A stretch of DNA of 64,000 bases, from positions 62,001 through 126,000 of the forward strand of contig NW_012236519.1 of assembly GCF_000787575.1 (NCBI RefSeq). Direction: 5' to 3'. The position numbers and the translations under genes were made by a program. This stretch comes from Acytostelium subglobosum LB1. Lineage: Eukaryota > Evosea > Eumycetozoa > Acytosteliales > Acytosteliaceae. Below the pieces are notes generated by a model. That model had not been told where the DNA came from. It saw nothing but the letters and a program-made list of their open reading frames with translations, and searched no databases. Each line of letters begins with the position of its first letter. Within the stretch, counting starts at the first letter, position 1. Below, piece by piece: positions 42,754 through 54,181 of this stretch.

Positions 42754-45468
42754 GATATATATTTTGTATAAGGTATATAAATATTATATAAATAAATAAA
42801 TAATAATAGTATAAGTGATTGATTGATGATTGATTGGTTGGTTGATTGATTAAGATAAGTTGAAAGAAGCTGGCAGAGGGAGAAGTAGGTGGAGAAATAT
42901 TTTAAAGGGTACTGTCTGTCTGACTGAATGAATGATTGAGGGGACGTAAGTTAGTTTGATGCATGGTCATCGGTGGATCGTCCAAGTTAAGGCTTGGGGT
43001 GATGGATGATGTGTTCACAACAGTAGCGAGTTTGGGTGCAAGTGTGGGATGGCGATCCGTAAAACATAATCCACGAGGCCTTGTGGAACACGAGATTTTG
43101 GTGTAAAAATAGCCATGGCCACTACTATCCGCGTCATGTTATGGGCCTCGTGCAAAGATGGATGGATGGATCGTCCTTCCCTTCTTTGTCTTTGTTTGTT
43201 GTGTATGTGATTGAGTCTTTGGAAGACGAAGGACAAGGACAAGTGTGTAGTATGAGTATGTTACTTACAATTAGGTAATTGATTGTCTGTCTTTGATTGA
43301 GTGGTCTACAAGAAGTCAAGGTAATAGTACAATAACAATAATGGATGAATGTTAGTGTGTGTGCGTGTGTGATTGATTGGAGTGACTAATGAATAACTGA
43401 TGGACCTGATGGTATGTTATAAATATAAATGATGGATGGATGGATGGATGGATGGAATGGATGATGACGAATTATTAGATTAGTGATGGATGGTAAGTTG
43501 GAGAATATTATACTCTAGTTCTTTGATGATTGATATGTGATTTTTAACAAACTACTTGTATAGACTCGTCAAGTACAGAAAGAAAAGAAATGTGTTGTTG
43601 TTGATGGACTGTGCATTGGTCAAGCATGGATGACTGCTGACTGATTGAATGTATGAATCAGTGGATTATTAGGCCTACCCCTCTGACATGGGGATTGGTG
43701 GTGGTGTCCGCTGCCGGGCAAGGGCTTGGGAAGAGTTGCACACACCTGAACAAAGAAAGTGAGTGAGTGAGTTAACAGTTTGGAAAACACCCGAGCTGAG
43801 GCGCCGCCCCGGACAGCCATGGACCAACCCGCCTGCCTTCATCAGCAAGGAAATAAATGGGGATAAACGGCCAATCCAAGTATTGAGTTGGTGGGAGGGT
43901 GGTGGGGTTGCTCCATCGATGTGTCGATTGCACAGCGCATCAAAACAAACGCAAGAGTGGAAAAAAATGAGTGGGGGAGTGTGCCAGACACACGCTGACA
44001 TCGGTGAATTGGTGTTGAACGATTCGGTTTTGTGCAGTGTGGGAATATTATTATGATTGACTGATCATACTTTTTTCACACCAGGTCCATGTGTGGACTT
44101 GTGATTGGTGGGGGTGATTAAGTTGATCAAGCAGATGATCAAAGAGGGTGAATAATTGATGGGATGGATGATGATGTATAACATGTGCAAAGAAAGGTAG
44201 AAGGAGACCAATGAATGGGCTATGGGGCAAGTGTTTGGGTAAAGGATTGGCGCCTATTCAAATAGTGATCGTGGAAAATGGGCGGTGATAAGGCCCTGGC
44301 TGGATTGTGGGCGGTCATTAAATATATGTGGGTGTTGACGATGCGATCGTTGATCGATAGTTGAGGAGTGAGTGTATGTGTGTGAGGATTGACGAGATAG
44401 ACATTACCCTGTCACCAAAGATGATGTTAATGATTGTGATAGGTATCAACGTTTGATATAAATAACTTATGCCACGCTATTGGCGGGCGGTCCGACTTGT
44501 ACCCCCCTGGGCGTGTGGGGGGCTTTGAGTTTGTGTCTTGCCCCTCAAATAAAACATCTTTGATTGATCACACGATGTTTGAGGACTCGCTGCCATACAA
44601 AGTGTGTGTAGGTATCTTTGGAGACATAAATGTCTCCCATTCATTGTTCAAGAGTTGTTGACTGTTCAATGTAACTAACTTACATTCTTTAGGCCTGTGT
44701 TTGTGTCTTTCTATATGTCTGTGTGATTGGATTGTTTGACCAAGTCCCAAAGTCCAACTGATCAGTTCGATACACTCACTCAGTAGTGATCAGTTCGTAG
44801 TAGGGTGGATCGATCTGTGGATCTGATTGATTGGTAGTTGGATTGTTGGCGGATGGTCCGATGTCCAAAAAGTCACGCCTTCCAAGTGATTTCTGCAACT
44901 TTGCAAAGAGGGGGTATTCGAAATTTAAAGTTATAACTTTGAAGTAATAATTATAAAGTTAATAAAGAAGAAGGAAGGGGAAATGGAAGGGAAAAGAGAA
45001 CGTGATATGAGGTATGATGATGATCTGTAAGTCAAACAATCCTGATGAATTTCCAATCAATTGGACTTTGGGTGATCCATCCACAGATCAGAGCCTTCGT
45101 TGAAAATCCTGAAATGAGCAACTTTCCTTGATTAAGGAATACGAGAATGACGACAACATTATTAATGGGCAGTGATTCACAGCCCTTCACCAAATATAGT
45201 CCAATGTCTGATGTTGAGAGTGAGACTGAGGGATATAGATAGGCCTGATAGATGTCTCCTGGCGTGTACCAGGTCCAAGTCAGTTCATCAACAATGATGT
45301 TATGGATGGGGAACTGGAATGAGCTTAAGATTCAATCTCTCTCGACTCCCTCAACTTCAAAGTTGACCTGCATTGTCGAGCTTGCCACGTTGCTCCGCTA
45401 AATTGATAGTTTACTCGAGTCTTCAAACTTGGAGGGAGGGATGGTATAATACATGAATGGATGGATGT
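42754..45468. other. Gene-poor 2.7-kb stretch upstream of the Myb-like gene
   Basis: No confident coding sequence. A GC-rich island at 43675-43990 is open on both strands (plus 43763-44056; minus 43675-44001) and both readings look partly protein-like, so neither is called. Other content: a (GGAT)n run at 43433-43455, a G6/C6 hairpin at 44502-44522, a 17-bp imperfect direct repeat (44480-44496 and 44846-44862) and an 11-bp exact direct repeat TGATCAGTTCG (44759-44769 and 44787-44797). It likely holds regulatory DNA or a non-coding RNA. Confidence 0.4.
44502..44522. repeat. GC hairpin: C6, 9-base loop, G6
   Basis: CCCCCC at 44502-44507 and GGGGGG at 44517-44522 around TGGGCGTGT, just before an AATAAA-containing stretch. 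It could be an RNA hairpin near a transcript 3' end or a GC-box-like site. Confidence 0.7.
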
Positions 45469-47258
45469 CTAGAGTGTGTCGATTGATGGACTTGATGTTG
45501 AGGGAGAGGAGTGATCCTGATGGATCAGACCACCCGTTGCCTCCTCCACTGACAGGCTCCATTCAGCTGCCACCTTTGGCAAAGGATTCCACTGCTTCAT
45601 ATTCGTCTTCATCGTTATAATCATATCATTAACCTTTACAGGCAGTGGTGGCATCTCATTGCTATCTGGTGACCATATCATTGTGCTATTGTTATGAAGT
45701 AAGTAAGTTAGTATGATTGATTGAATGATTGAGTGGAGTGGAGTGGATTGATCATCATACCATTTCAATGCCTCGGTGATGTTGTTCTTGTATTGCTCCA
45801 AATGGTCGACTTTGGTCGAGCCGGTGTACATGATGTCTGAGCGAATCTGATCGATCAGCGCTGAGTTTCGTTGGATGAGTTGGTCGGCCTTCTCAGGGTT
45901 GAAGTTCAGGTGGTGGATGGTTGGCTCGCGCTTGGCAGGTGGAGGTGGTGGTTGCTGGATTGTAGTAGACGACGCTTGCTTGGCCATTGGCTGTGGCAGA
46001 GGCAGAGGCGGCAGTCCCTTATCTGATGTGGTCGACGTCGTGTCCTTCTTTCCCTTCTTTGTCGCGGCTGGCTGCTTCGCTGTCGTCCTCCCTGCAGCAG
46101 CCTTTCTCTTGCCCTTTGTCTGTGTACTATCCTCTTGTTCATCCTCAACAGGTGCTGCCTCCTTCCTTCCAGTCAAGTTCTAATGTGTACGAGTATGAGT
46201 TAGTCAACAAGTTTTTGGCCCATGGTCCATGGTGCATCGATGGCTATTGATCACACATACATCTAACATTTGATTGTAACGCAGTGCTACAGTCTTTGGA
46301 GGTATGCCTAGCTCTTTGGAGATGGCTTGCCATCTGGACACACTGCTGTAGCGAGATGATGGATACTTGGTGAGTGCCTCTTCTAATCGCTTCTGATCTT
46401 CGGCCGACCACGGCTCACTCAGTATCTTTTGATCCTTCTTTGACTTGGGCTTTGGCGCAGAATTGTTTATCAAGTGTTTGGTCTCCACCTGACTGGACTG
46501 CGTGCCGGTGGCATGTGCCGGTGTGGTCGTGGCATCGGTAACAACAACGTTCTTTGATGCTGTCGGTTGGAGTGCAGTAGGTATCGCATGTGAGGCAAGG
46601 TGTAAGCTGATCTTGCCAGATGACGACGCTGGCGACGAAGGGTTCGAGGCGCCTGGCGACGACGATGATGTGGGTCCAAGTGATGGCGACGACGATGTCG
46701 ATGGCGAGGGGACTGTCAGGAACTGTGTGGGCGTTGAGCCGCCGCCAGACAGAGGTGACACTGGATCCTTGCCCAACGAGTCGATCACGCCTTTGAACAA
46801 ACTGTTTGTGAGATTCGACAGGAATGGATTACTCTGTTGACTGACCTGTTTGTTGCAATGATTCTGGTAGACCTTCAAATGTACATCCACCTGATCCACT
46901 GATCTAGTCTGTATGCTCGCAGCTATCAATGCAACATTGGTTGGGTCCGCCGCTGATTCAAGTGCCTGTCTAAACAGAGTATGTTCATCGATGTTCCATG
47001 CTGTGAACTTGCCCAAGCTGTTAAGTAGTAGATAGTGTGTCAATGATGATGTTTGTTGTTGTTCATTGATTGCTTGCCTCATTGTCGTCAGCGTACTTTT
47101 TACCTGCTCTATTTAAGTTGAAGTATTCAAACTCTTCGTCCTTATTGAGACGTATCTTGAATGAGGGGATTGATTGATTGGTTGGTTGGTGTCAACATGC
47201 ATGGTCTTCAAGCTTGTCGCGTGACATGTCTACATACCAACTCTGTGCTGTAGTCCAT
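45469..47258 (-). CDS. SANT/Myb-domain conserved regulator
   Basis: Five exons: 47238-47258, 47097-47155, 46261-47017, 45761-46179 and 45469-45685, giving 490 residues. The first three coding junctions rest on splice dinucleotides and phase only. The central SANT domain is clear: EPWSAEDQKRLEEALTKYP, SRWQAISKELGIPPKTVALR. It is followed by a Lys-rich linker, a helix with PEKADQLIQRNSALIDQIRS and NITEALKW, and the short MPPLPVKVNDMI motif. The combination of a ZZZ3-like SANT domain, a Q-N-x-L-x-x-QI helix and PPLPVKVN is shared with uncharacterised plant Myb-like proteins, so it looks like an old eukaryotic family. A chromatin role (ATAC-type or similar) is inferred. Ser/Pro/Thr-rich sequence separates the N-terminal part from SANT. 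Confidence 0.78.
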
Positions 47259-47481
47259 GACTGTATTGTATGTATGTATGTATAACCTGTCTCACTCTCA
47301 CTCTATCTCTATGTTTCAAGCTTGATCACAAAGAATGGTCAATTTGACAAGTCAAATGAATGAATAAAGTGTAGTCCAGCACACACATGAATACAAGTAT
47401 TATCTAATCATATACTATATTATATTATATTGTTGATACTTCATCATTCATTCAATCTTCACATCAATCAATCAAAAGGAG

Positions 47482-49829
47482 TTATCTACTTTGGACGCAT
47501 ACTGTTATGGGTGTTGATGTTGGCGTTGGTATCTGTGTCGGTGGTGTACCCTGTTGCGATGTTGCAAGACTAGTTGAACATGTCGATGATGTAGATGAAG
47601 AAGAAGATATGGTAGTGGTGGTCGTGGATGTCGCCGCCACTGCCACAGTTACTGTTGTTGGTGGAGTTACCACTGGTGTAACAACGGCAGTTGGTGTAGT
47701 CGATGACAACGATGGTGTGTTGGTGAGCGAGTTGACGTGTGCATCACTAGTCATGGACGTCACGTCGTACTCCTCAAAGGCGCCCAATGGCAGATAGGAA
47801 CTGTACATTGCCAGCGAGTCGAGGAAGAACTTGTTCTTGAACACACCATCAATGCCAGTGCCCATTGGCAACAGCTTGGAAAGCTTTTGTTTGTCAATAT
47901 CATTCAGTAGACCAAGTATTCCCTCTGATACAACCATCTAGATTATTGGTTGGACGGATCAACGTTTGTTAGTTAGTCATGTCCACCCCAGGCTGGCGCC
48001 ACACTCCAACAACTCATCACTACTTACATTAATGTCGACGGCTGCTAGAGGCGACTTGCGATTGATGATGAACTCATTGTTGATGGAGACGATCTGGCCT
48101 CTCGACTTCTTCGATGATTTTCTCTTCTTCTGCTTCGACTTGGACTTTGTCTTGGTATCTTTGCCCGTGCTGCTGCTGCTGCTGCCCGCCGTCATTGTCT
48201 GGCTCGAGCTGGACTTGAGCAGAGGGAATGGTTGATGATTGGTCGGCAACGAGGCTGGAGGCAGCTGCGACGGCAGCTTCATCTGGAGTCCATTGTCAAT
48301 CTCAAGTGTAAGTACACCAGACTCGGAGACGTGCTGATGTTTGGAGGAGACTGAGGAAGAAGACTCGGTCGTTGATGTTGATGTTATACTAGAGCTGGTG
48401 CTGTTGGAAGTAGTGCTATTTATATTGATATTGATGCTCGACGCTTTGATTGAGTTGTTGTTGGCGGCAGTAGTGGCTGCCGATGCGAACCCTTGTTGAG
48501 GTGGAGCGGGCGGGGCCAACATGGACATGCCCATCACAGACGAGTTGGATGAGAATGACATGTTGTTCAACTGCAAAGGATACTGATTCTTCAGAACACT
48601 ATATATATATCCGATGAACTTTACAGTCTGGAGAGGTGACAGGTCTTGGAACATGTCGTTGAACGATGAGCACAAGTTGGCAACGACGTCATCATAGCGC
48701 AGATGACTTGGTATGCCTCCTGCCAACAGACCAGGTGTAGGTGTTGGAGAGTTGGTCGAGACCATAGGTGATGTGCTGGCCGATAGTTGTTGTGATTGGG
48801 CCAGTGTCGATGAGTTGGAGGCTGATGCCAAGGTGGAGGTTGTGGAGGGGAGTGANGGTGGTGGAGGAGGACTTGTGTTTCTTATGTGGCTTCNTTGGAT
48901 GAAGATGAAGAGGACGATGATGAGGTCTTCTTCGATGACTTGGCGGGTGAAGTGTTGGAGTCCGACGAGGTGGATGGTGATATGGAGATGGGAGAGAACT
49001 CCTTGATGGATGAGGTGATTTCTGACGAGGTGGCCAGGGGGAATGAGTTGGGTGAGCTGTTGGCGCTGTTGCCTTGATTGTTACTGCTGGTGCCAACATG
49101 ATCGGTTGGCTGGAGTGTGATGAATTGATCGGTATGATTGTCAAAGCTCATGAATGGCTGTGTCAATTCCAGTCCACATATTTGATCAGTAGATTTGATG
49201 GAACCATCCATTTTTTTGGAATCATTCCTAGAACAACTGTCGGTAGATGACATTATTGTAGTTGGTGTCATCTGATTATTAAGTATCTTCATATTTATAT
49301 CTTTGTTTGGATACTTTGGAGGTTGGGCTATAGATGGTGGAGTGGAATTATAATAAATAAGATGTTGTGGCTGTTGTTGTTGTTGAGGTTGTAGTGGAAG
49401 GAGGTGTTGCTGTGTCTGATGGACTGGCTGTTGTTGCTGTTGTTGATTATTTACATAAAGGTGGCTGGATGGTGATCCAACCCCCATGGGACCGCCATGA
49501 TGAATGGCGTGTGAGGTCATCATCATTGTTTGCTGATGTTGTTGAAGATGCTGTTGATGTTGCTGTTGGACTAGAGATGCATTATAGTTGAACTGATTCT
49601 GAAAGTTGGAATAAAGACTTGTCGAATTATTATCAAATAATTGTTGTTGTTGTTGTTGTTGTTGTTGCATCTGCAATGGTTGTTGTTGTTGGTGGTGAAG
49701 AGATTGATCATGTTGTTGATGTGGATGTAATTGTAATTGTTGTTGATTCATCATCATCACAGGAGAAGATGACTGTGTATAATCCACTAATGTATCTGTT
49801 GAATAATTAATATTTGGTTGGAACATCAT
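47482..49829 (-). CDS. Q/N/S-rich putative transcriptional regulator with conserved C-terminal block
   Basis: Two exons, 48028-49829 and 47482-47937. The first contains two ambiguous bases (48856, 48894), and each shifts the frame by one. Without counting them, exon 1 is 1800 bases and the whole reads as 751 residues, so both Ns look like spurious extra positions. The N-terminal half is Gln/His-rich (poly-Gln at 49641-49664). Ordered blocks are LCSSFNDMFQDLSPLQTVKF, a basic KKKRKSSKKSRGQIVSINN-like segment, and after the splice GILGLLNDIDKQKLSKLLPM, then FFLDSLAMYSSYLPLGAFEEYD. The protein ends with a Thr/Ser/Pro tail. I do not recognise the family; nuclear function is inferred from composition. 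Confidence 0.72.
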
Positions 49830-50742
49830 GGAAATATTATTATTATTATTATATAATTATTATTATTATTTAAAATATATTTAAAAATACTACTAAATAA
49901 AGTAGTTTGTATAATGGATTGATTGATATATATATAATTATAATAATTAAAATGATATTAATAATCCTGGAAAATAATTAATTAATCCTGGATGATAATG
50001 ATGATGATAAATTATCCAACAAACTAAGAAATGGCGAAGCTTCGGGCTCTCTAAGTAAACCTGTTTTGTTTTTTTTTGAAGTGTCTATCTATCTCTATCT
50101 ATCTATCTTCTATCTCTGTTGATGTTGGAAGGTTGATTGGTTGGCTGGTGTATGGCTGGGGATATCGACGCGCGTCGGAAATGTGTCAACTACCTTCAAA
50201 CTACCAGTTCAGCATCCGTGATGGAAAGTGAGATAATACAAGTTTGTTGTTGTTGTGTGCACTCTACAAATAATTTGGCAACCTTAGAAGTGAGTGTTGG
50301 TTGTTGACAACAACTGACTTGAAATTGATTGTGGAGGGATGGAAGGATGGATGGATGGATGGAGTGATGGTGTGAGTTGTTGTTGTTGTTATAGTAGTGG
50401 TAGAGTTGAGGTTGTGGTTGTTTGATGGCGCCAATGGCAGTTGATGTTATAAAGTAAGTGGGATAATGAGGGCACTGTACTCTATCTGTTGCTGTTGTGG
50501 TAGTTGTGGATTGATAAAGTAATTGGTACCAATACTTTAAAGAGTTGGAAATAATCAAATAAATACACAAACACACATTAACTTATATATATATATAATA
50601 TTTTAATAGACCCCTATCAATCAATCAGTCATATTCCTTGAGTTAGATATATACACCCACCCCTCCATCACACCAATGTTGATGGTTATTTATAACACAC
50701 ACATATTTGATCATTCATTCTTTCAATCAATCATTCACACAA

Positions 50743-50781
<39 letters not shown>

Positions 50782-51076
50782 TTAGTTAGTTATATGTATT
50801 TAACACACCACTTTGATGTGTTCAATCACTCTCAAGTGGTGTGTGTTTATGGGAGTTGACTGACTGACAACAAGTGGGAGTGTGATTCGAGTAGAGTATT
50901 CGTTCAATGATGCTGATAGCAATGCTACAACAATCATTCCTCTTTGTCATTTAAAGGATGGATGGATTGGTGTTTGGTTGTTGGGGGATAGTGGTCGGTA
51001 GTGGGGGCCATGACATATGTGGGCGTGGTAAAGAGCAGAAGAGGAGGAGGGCAAGCCCTTCACTCACTATCATCAC
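49830..51076. other. Intergenic 1.2 kb upstream of the Q-rich gene
   Basis: AT-rich near 49840-49990 (promoter side), then mixed. A minus-strand frame of 126 codons at 50196-50576 lacks an ATG and is mostly simple sequence, though its last 40 codons (SKVAKLFVECTQQQQTCIIS) look less random. A pure AC dinucleotide repeat lies at 50749-50776. No gene is called. Confidence 0.35.
50749..50776. repeat. AC dinucleotide microsatellite
   Basis: About 14 uninterrupted AC units. Confidence 0.95.
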
Positions 51077-51880
51077 TCATTCACCCTCTGGATCAGTTAA
51101 TTTGGAATACTTTATATAGGCTGGTTGAGCTGATGTGATTGGGTCTGGGTATAGTGTTGACCAATCATAATCATCATCTCGGACCCTACTTGTAAACTGG
51201 AAATGTGTGTTGATTAGATGGCAATCAATCAAACAATCAATCATTTGCTCTTTCTGGATGGACCACATCACATCATCTGAAAGCACACCAACAACAACAA
51301 CATCGCTAATAGTGAGTTATGTTTGGTTTGGGAGATCTAAGGAGTATTTGACCAGAGGGTCTCTCTCTCAATCTCTTTTGGATTGACTGACTGACTGTAT
51401 TCAGTGGAGTATGTTTGACACGTTCTGTCATTAGAACGGGCGAGAACTGAGTGAGATTTAACATCAACCTCTTGCCTTCTCCCGCTACATCTCACCACCA
51501 TTGCCATCACCATGGGGTGAGAGGCTTCAAAGATAGGGGGCAGGGCCATAGTCATCGGACGAATGACCTCGAACTTCTGGATGTTCATCAGACACACACA
51601 TACATCCATCTAGCAAGAGGCAGGCAGACAGACACCAAATGCATTTGATGCCTTGTCGCCTGTCAGTCGAGGTGACACTCACTCAATTGAGTTCATACAC
51701 TTTTCCGATTGGTTTGTTGGTAGTTTGAATAACTTACTTACTTCGTTCTGTTCTCCAACGGACGACACGACTGTTTGGAACAATGCTGCTCGATTAGATG
51801 ATGATGATGACTGTGTATATCCGATCTTTACATCAATGGCAATGGTCGTCTGGACCTGCCTTGCTCCTCCTCCTTTTATT
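51077..51880 (-). other. Unresolved minus-strand gene: several exon-like segments
   Basis: Segments that read as protein: about 51742-51870 (TTIAIDVKIGYTQSSS, ending before a perfect GTAAGTAAG donor), about 51450-51605 behind a TTGCTAG acceptor (NIQKFEVIRPMTMALPPIF), a short piece behind CTTTCAG at about 51278 (DVMWSIQKEQM), and a last one at 51077-51199 behind a TTTCCAG acceptor (RVRDDDYDWSTLYPDPITSA) ending in TGA. No start codon was found: the first segment opens without an ATG inside the 3' flank of RPA14, and the third lacks a clear donor. The product is not recognised. A real gene is more likely than not, but the structure is uncertain. Confidence 0.35.
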
Positions 51881-52333
51881 TAAAGTTAACCAAAGAGTTG
51901 AGATGTTCTAAAGGTTAGTGATTGCGTTAGCATCAAATCATATGATTCAAAATCTAAGAGAGAGAGTAGAATGAATGAATGTCAGTCAATTTGTCATTAA
52001 GTCAGGTTATAGATACATACTGAAGTTTGCACCAAAGTCATGTACACTGAGCACTTTGATCTGTTTCTCTGGTGTCAACTCCATGAGGAACTCGGCACAG
52101 TGACCTTCATGAACGACTTCCATCGATTTGGTGGACAAATCCAATTGTAGTGGGTGATTGTCCGATGTGTTGATGGTCACTGTATGACCAGAGATCTTGT
52201 CCACTCTGCCCACTACGATAGCTCTACGTGTACCATTATCAATTTCCTTCCATGGATCTAAATAAGCCCCATTGATTCTAATATATGTGTAGATTAGTGG
52301 TTGTTGTTGTTGCTGTGCTGCTACGTCTGCCAT
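51876..52333 (-). CDS. rpa3: Replication protein A 14 kDa subunit (RPA3)
   Basis: Two exons, 52021-52333 and 51876-51907, giving 114 residues. It is an OB-fold protein of the usual RPA14 length: after a Gln run, the YIRINGAYLDPWKEIDNGTR strand region, AIVVGRVDKISGHTVTINTS, and the closing VLSVHDFGANF helix, continued in the second exon by HLNSLVNF. RPA3 is the small subunit of the single-strand DNA-binding trimer in replication and repair. Its start lies only 88 bp from a divergent short ORF at 52422. Confidence 0.88.
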
Positions 52334-52421
52334 TCTAGTATAATCTATTCTATTGTATGTGTATATATCTGTACGTCAACTCTTGAAATAACAATAAGAG
52401 AATTGGTGAGATCTTACAAAC

Positions 52422-52625
52422 ATGTTGAACAAAGTGCGCGCAAATTTAAATTTACAAGAAATGAAAGATTTGGAAGTTCACACTCAATTAATTTCAACTT
52501 TCATTGTTTCTCCAGACTGGAGAACTTGGTCAACTCTGAGAGAAGTTTACTTGTTCGATTGGTGTCAATATGTAGTATGTTGTTCCAACGAATGGATTGA
52601 TATAGAGTTTGATTCGGATGTGTAA
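52422..52625 (+). CDS. Short conserved-looking ORF, 67 residues, unknown function
   Basis: ATG at 52422 in good context; the frame reads like a folded protein (LEVHTQLISTFIVSPDWRTW, then LREVYLFDWCQYVVCC, then NEWIDIEFDSDV) and ends in TAA. The stop overlaps a strong donor (GTGTAAGTG), so it may equally be the first exon of a longer gene. I found no convincing second exon downstream. It is divergent from RPA3 with an 88-bp shared promoter. Product not recognised. Confidence 0.5.
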   Translation: MLNKVRANLNLQEMKDLEVHTQLISTFIVSPDWRTWSTLREVYLFDWCQYVVCCSNEWIDIEFDSDV

Positions 52626-52961
52626 GTGAATGGAGAACAGAACACCACATCCGAATGTATGAACCAATGAATAGTAAGAGTAGTTGTTCACACTGTGAAC
52701 GAATGAACTATCTTGGTTGGTTGGAACTGTCAAACAACAAGAAGTATATTAATAGATAGTTCTATTCTTTAACTATCAAAAAAAGATGAAGAGTAAACAA
52801 TAATAATGATTATGATGTTGGGGGAAGACAGACAGAAGTTTTGAAAAGTGATCCCCCAACAAACTAGGTGGGTCACGCATCGCCGAAGCACTTCGATGGA
52901 TTGGGCATAGATGTGAAAGTCTGGATGGAACGTTGTTGGTGTTTATTATTATCCAAAGACA

Positions 52962-53201
52962 TTAACATGTAATGTAGTCTATAACCCCCGAATGACAATA
53001 CTGTTGTTCAAACAGGTCCATACACATTCGATAGTAGTATCCCGAGTGTGGCCTCTTGCCATGAGTGTATGATGTGTGTGGTATGTCCGAGCACTCGAGG
53101 CTCTCGAGAGTCCATCCGTCTATCAATAGAACTTGAACCAATCTAAAGTGGGCAGGGAGGGGCAGAGAGGACTCGGTGCCGAATGTCAACCTTGTCACCA
53201 T
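52962..53201 (-). CDS. Candidate small protein, 79 residues, unknown
   Basis: The ATG-started frame on the minus strand uses ordinary codons throughout with no simple repeat: HFRLVQVLLIDGWTLESLEC, then HTSYTHGKRPHSGYYYRM, then DLFEQQYCHSGVIDYITC. It begins 110 bp from the divergent NmrA-like gene, whose promoter it would share. No family recognised; it may be chance. Confidence 0.35.
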   Translation of the reverse strand: MVTRLTFGTESSLPLPAHFRLVQVLLIDGWTLESLECSDIPHTSYTHGKRPHSGYYYRMCMDLFEQQYCHSGVIDYITC

Positions 53202-53311
53202 TTAAAGCCACAATCATTCATTCATTCATTCATCACAACAACAACATCTAAACAGTTAATCAATCAATCTAATAACTTAATCAATCAATCAATCAATCAA
53301 TCAAATCAATC

Positions 53312-54181
53312 ATGTCCGGAACATTAGTAATTGGAGGAACTGGTCTTTGTGGAAAGGAGGTGGTCAACGCGTTGATCAAGCAGGGCGTCACTGGAATTAA
53401 GGTGGCAACAAGAGATGCTGCCAAGGCTGGTACTCATAGCTGTCCAGCATCTGCCTCGTATGTGTCATTCGACTATGCCAAGCCAGAGACTTTCGACGCT
53501 GCTTTGGAGAACGTGTCCAAGGTGTTTGTGATCTGTCTGCCAATGGATGCCAAGCCCGCTGTCACCATCGCCAAGTTTGTCGAGGCACTCAAGGCTCGCT
53601 CAAGCACCATCACTCGCGTCGTGATGCTCTCGTCCCAGTGCTCTGAGAAGTTGACCTTGGTGGATGCCGAGCTCCTCATCCAAAACAGCGGCCTCGCCAA
53701 CGTTGTCATCCGTCCCACCTTCTTCCTGGACGACTTCACCACCTTTATCAAGGGCCAGGTCATGTCGGGAACGATCTACACTCCCGTCGGTGACGCCAAG
53801 ATGGCATGGCTCGCCGCCGCCGACATTGGCCAGTGCGCCGCCACTCTCCTGTCCAACGACGCCGTGTTCACCAAGTACCAGTCCAAGTCGATCGCACTGT
53901 GCGGCACCAAGGCCGTGTCGATGCCCGAGCTGTGCGCACTCCTCAGCCAGCACATTGGCCGCACGATCACCGCTGTGAGCCCATCCCTCGCCGACTTTGA
54001 GCAGACACTCCTCTCCTACGGCACACCTGCTGACAGTGCCGCCTACATGGTCCAGCTCTACCGATGCATTGCCGCCGGTGATGCCGACATTGTCACCTCT
54101 GACATGTCTGACATCAACGGTCGTCCATCAGTCTCTGCCGAGCAGTTCATCATCAACAACCTATCTCACTGGAAGCAATAA
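53312..54181 (+). CDS. NmrA-like NAD(P)-binding (atypical SDR) protein
   Basis: Single exon, 289 residues. The N-terminal Rossmann motif TLVIGGTGLCGKEVV fits GGxGxxG of NmrA/atypical short-chain dehydrogenases, followed by VFVICLPMD and VVMLSSQCSEK at the beta-4/beta-5 positions and IRPTFFLDDF. The classical Tyr-x3-Lys pair is not evident, as in NmrA and ergot-pathway EasG-like proteins, so it could be a redox sensor or a reductase acting on a small substrate. Substrate unknown. Coding sequence is notably GC-rich and biased to C-ending codons, which suggests high expression. Confidence 0.88.
   Translation: MSGTLVIGGTGLCGKEVVNALIKQGVTGIKVATRDAAKAGTHSCPASASYVSFDYAKPETFDAALENVSKVFVICLPMDAKPAVTIAKFVEALKARSSTITRVVMLSSQCSEKLTLVDAELLIQNSGLANVVIRPTFFLDDFTTFIKGQVMSGTIYTPVGDAKMAWLAAADIGQCAATLLSNDAVFTKYQSKSIALCGTKAVSMPELCALLSQHIGRTITAVSPSLADFEQTLLSYGTPADSAAYMVQLYRCIAAGDADIVTSDMSDINGRPSVSAEQFIINNLSHWKQ

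Noticed and set aside
43433-43455. GGAT repeat considered as a telomere-like or origin element
   Set aside because: It is a short simple repeat like many others in the spacers, with no further supporting feature.
47018-47096. Upstream extension of the SANT gene ORF to an ATG at 47082
   Set aside because: That segment has a good GTACGC...CTACTTAACAG intron structure, and joining it as an intron gives an in-phase N-terminus with two further exons.
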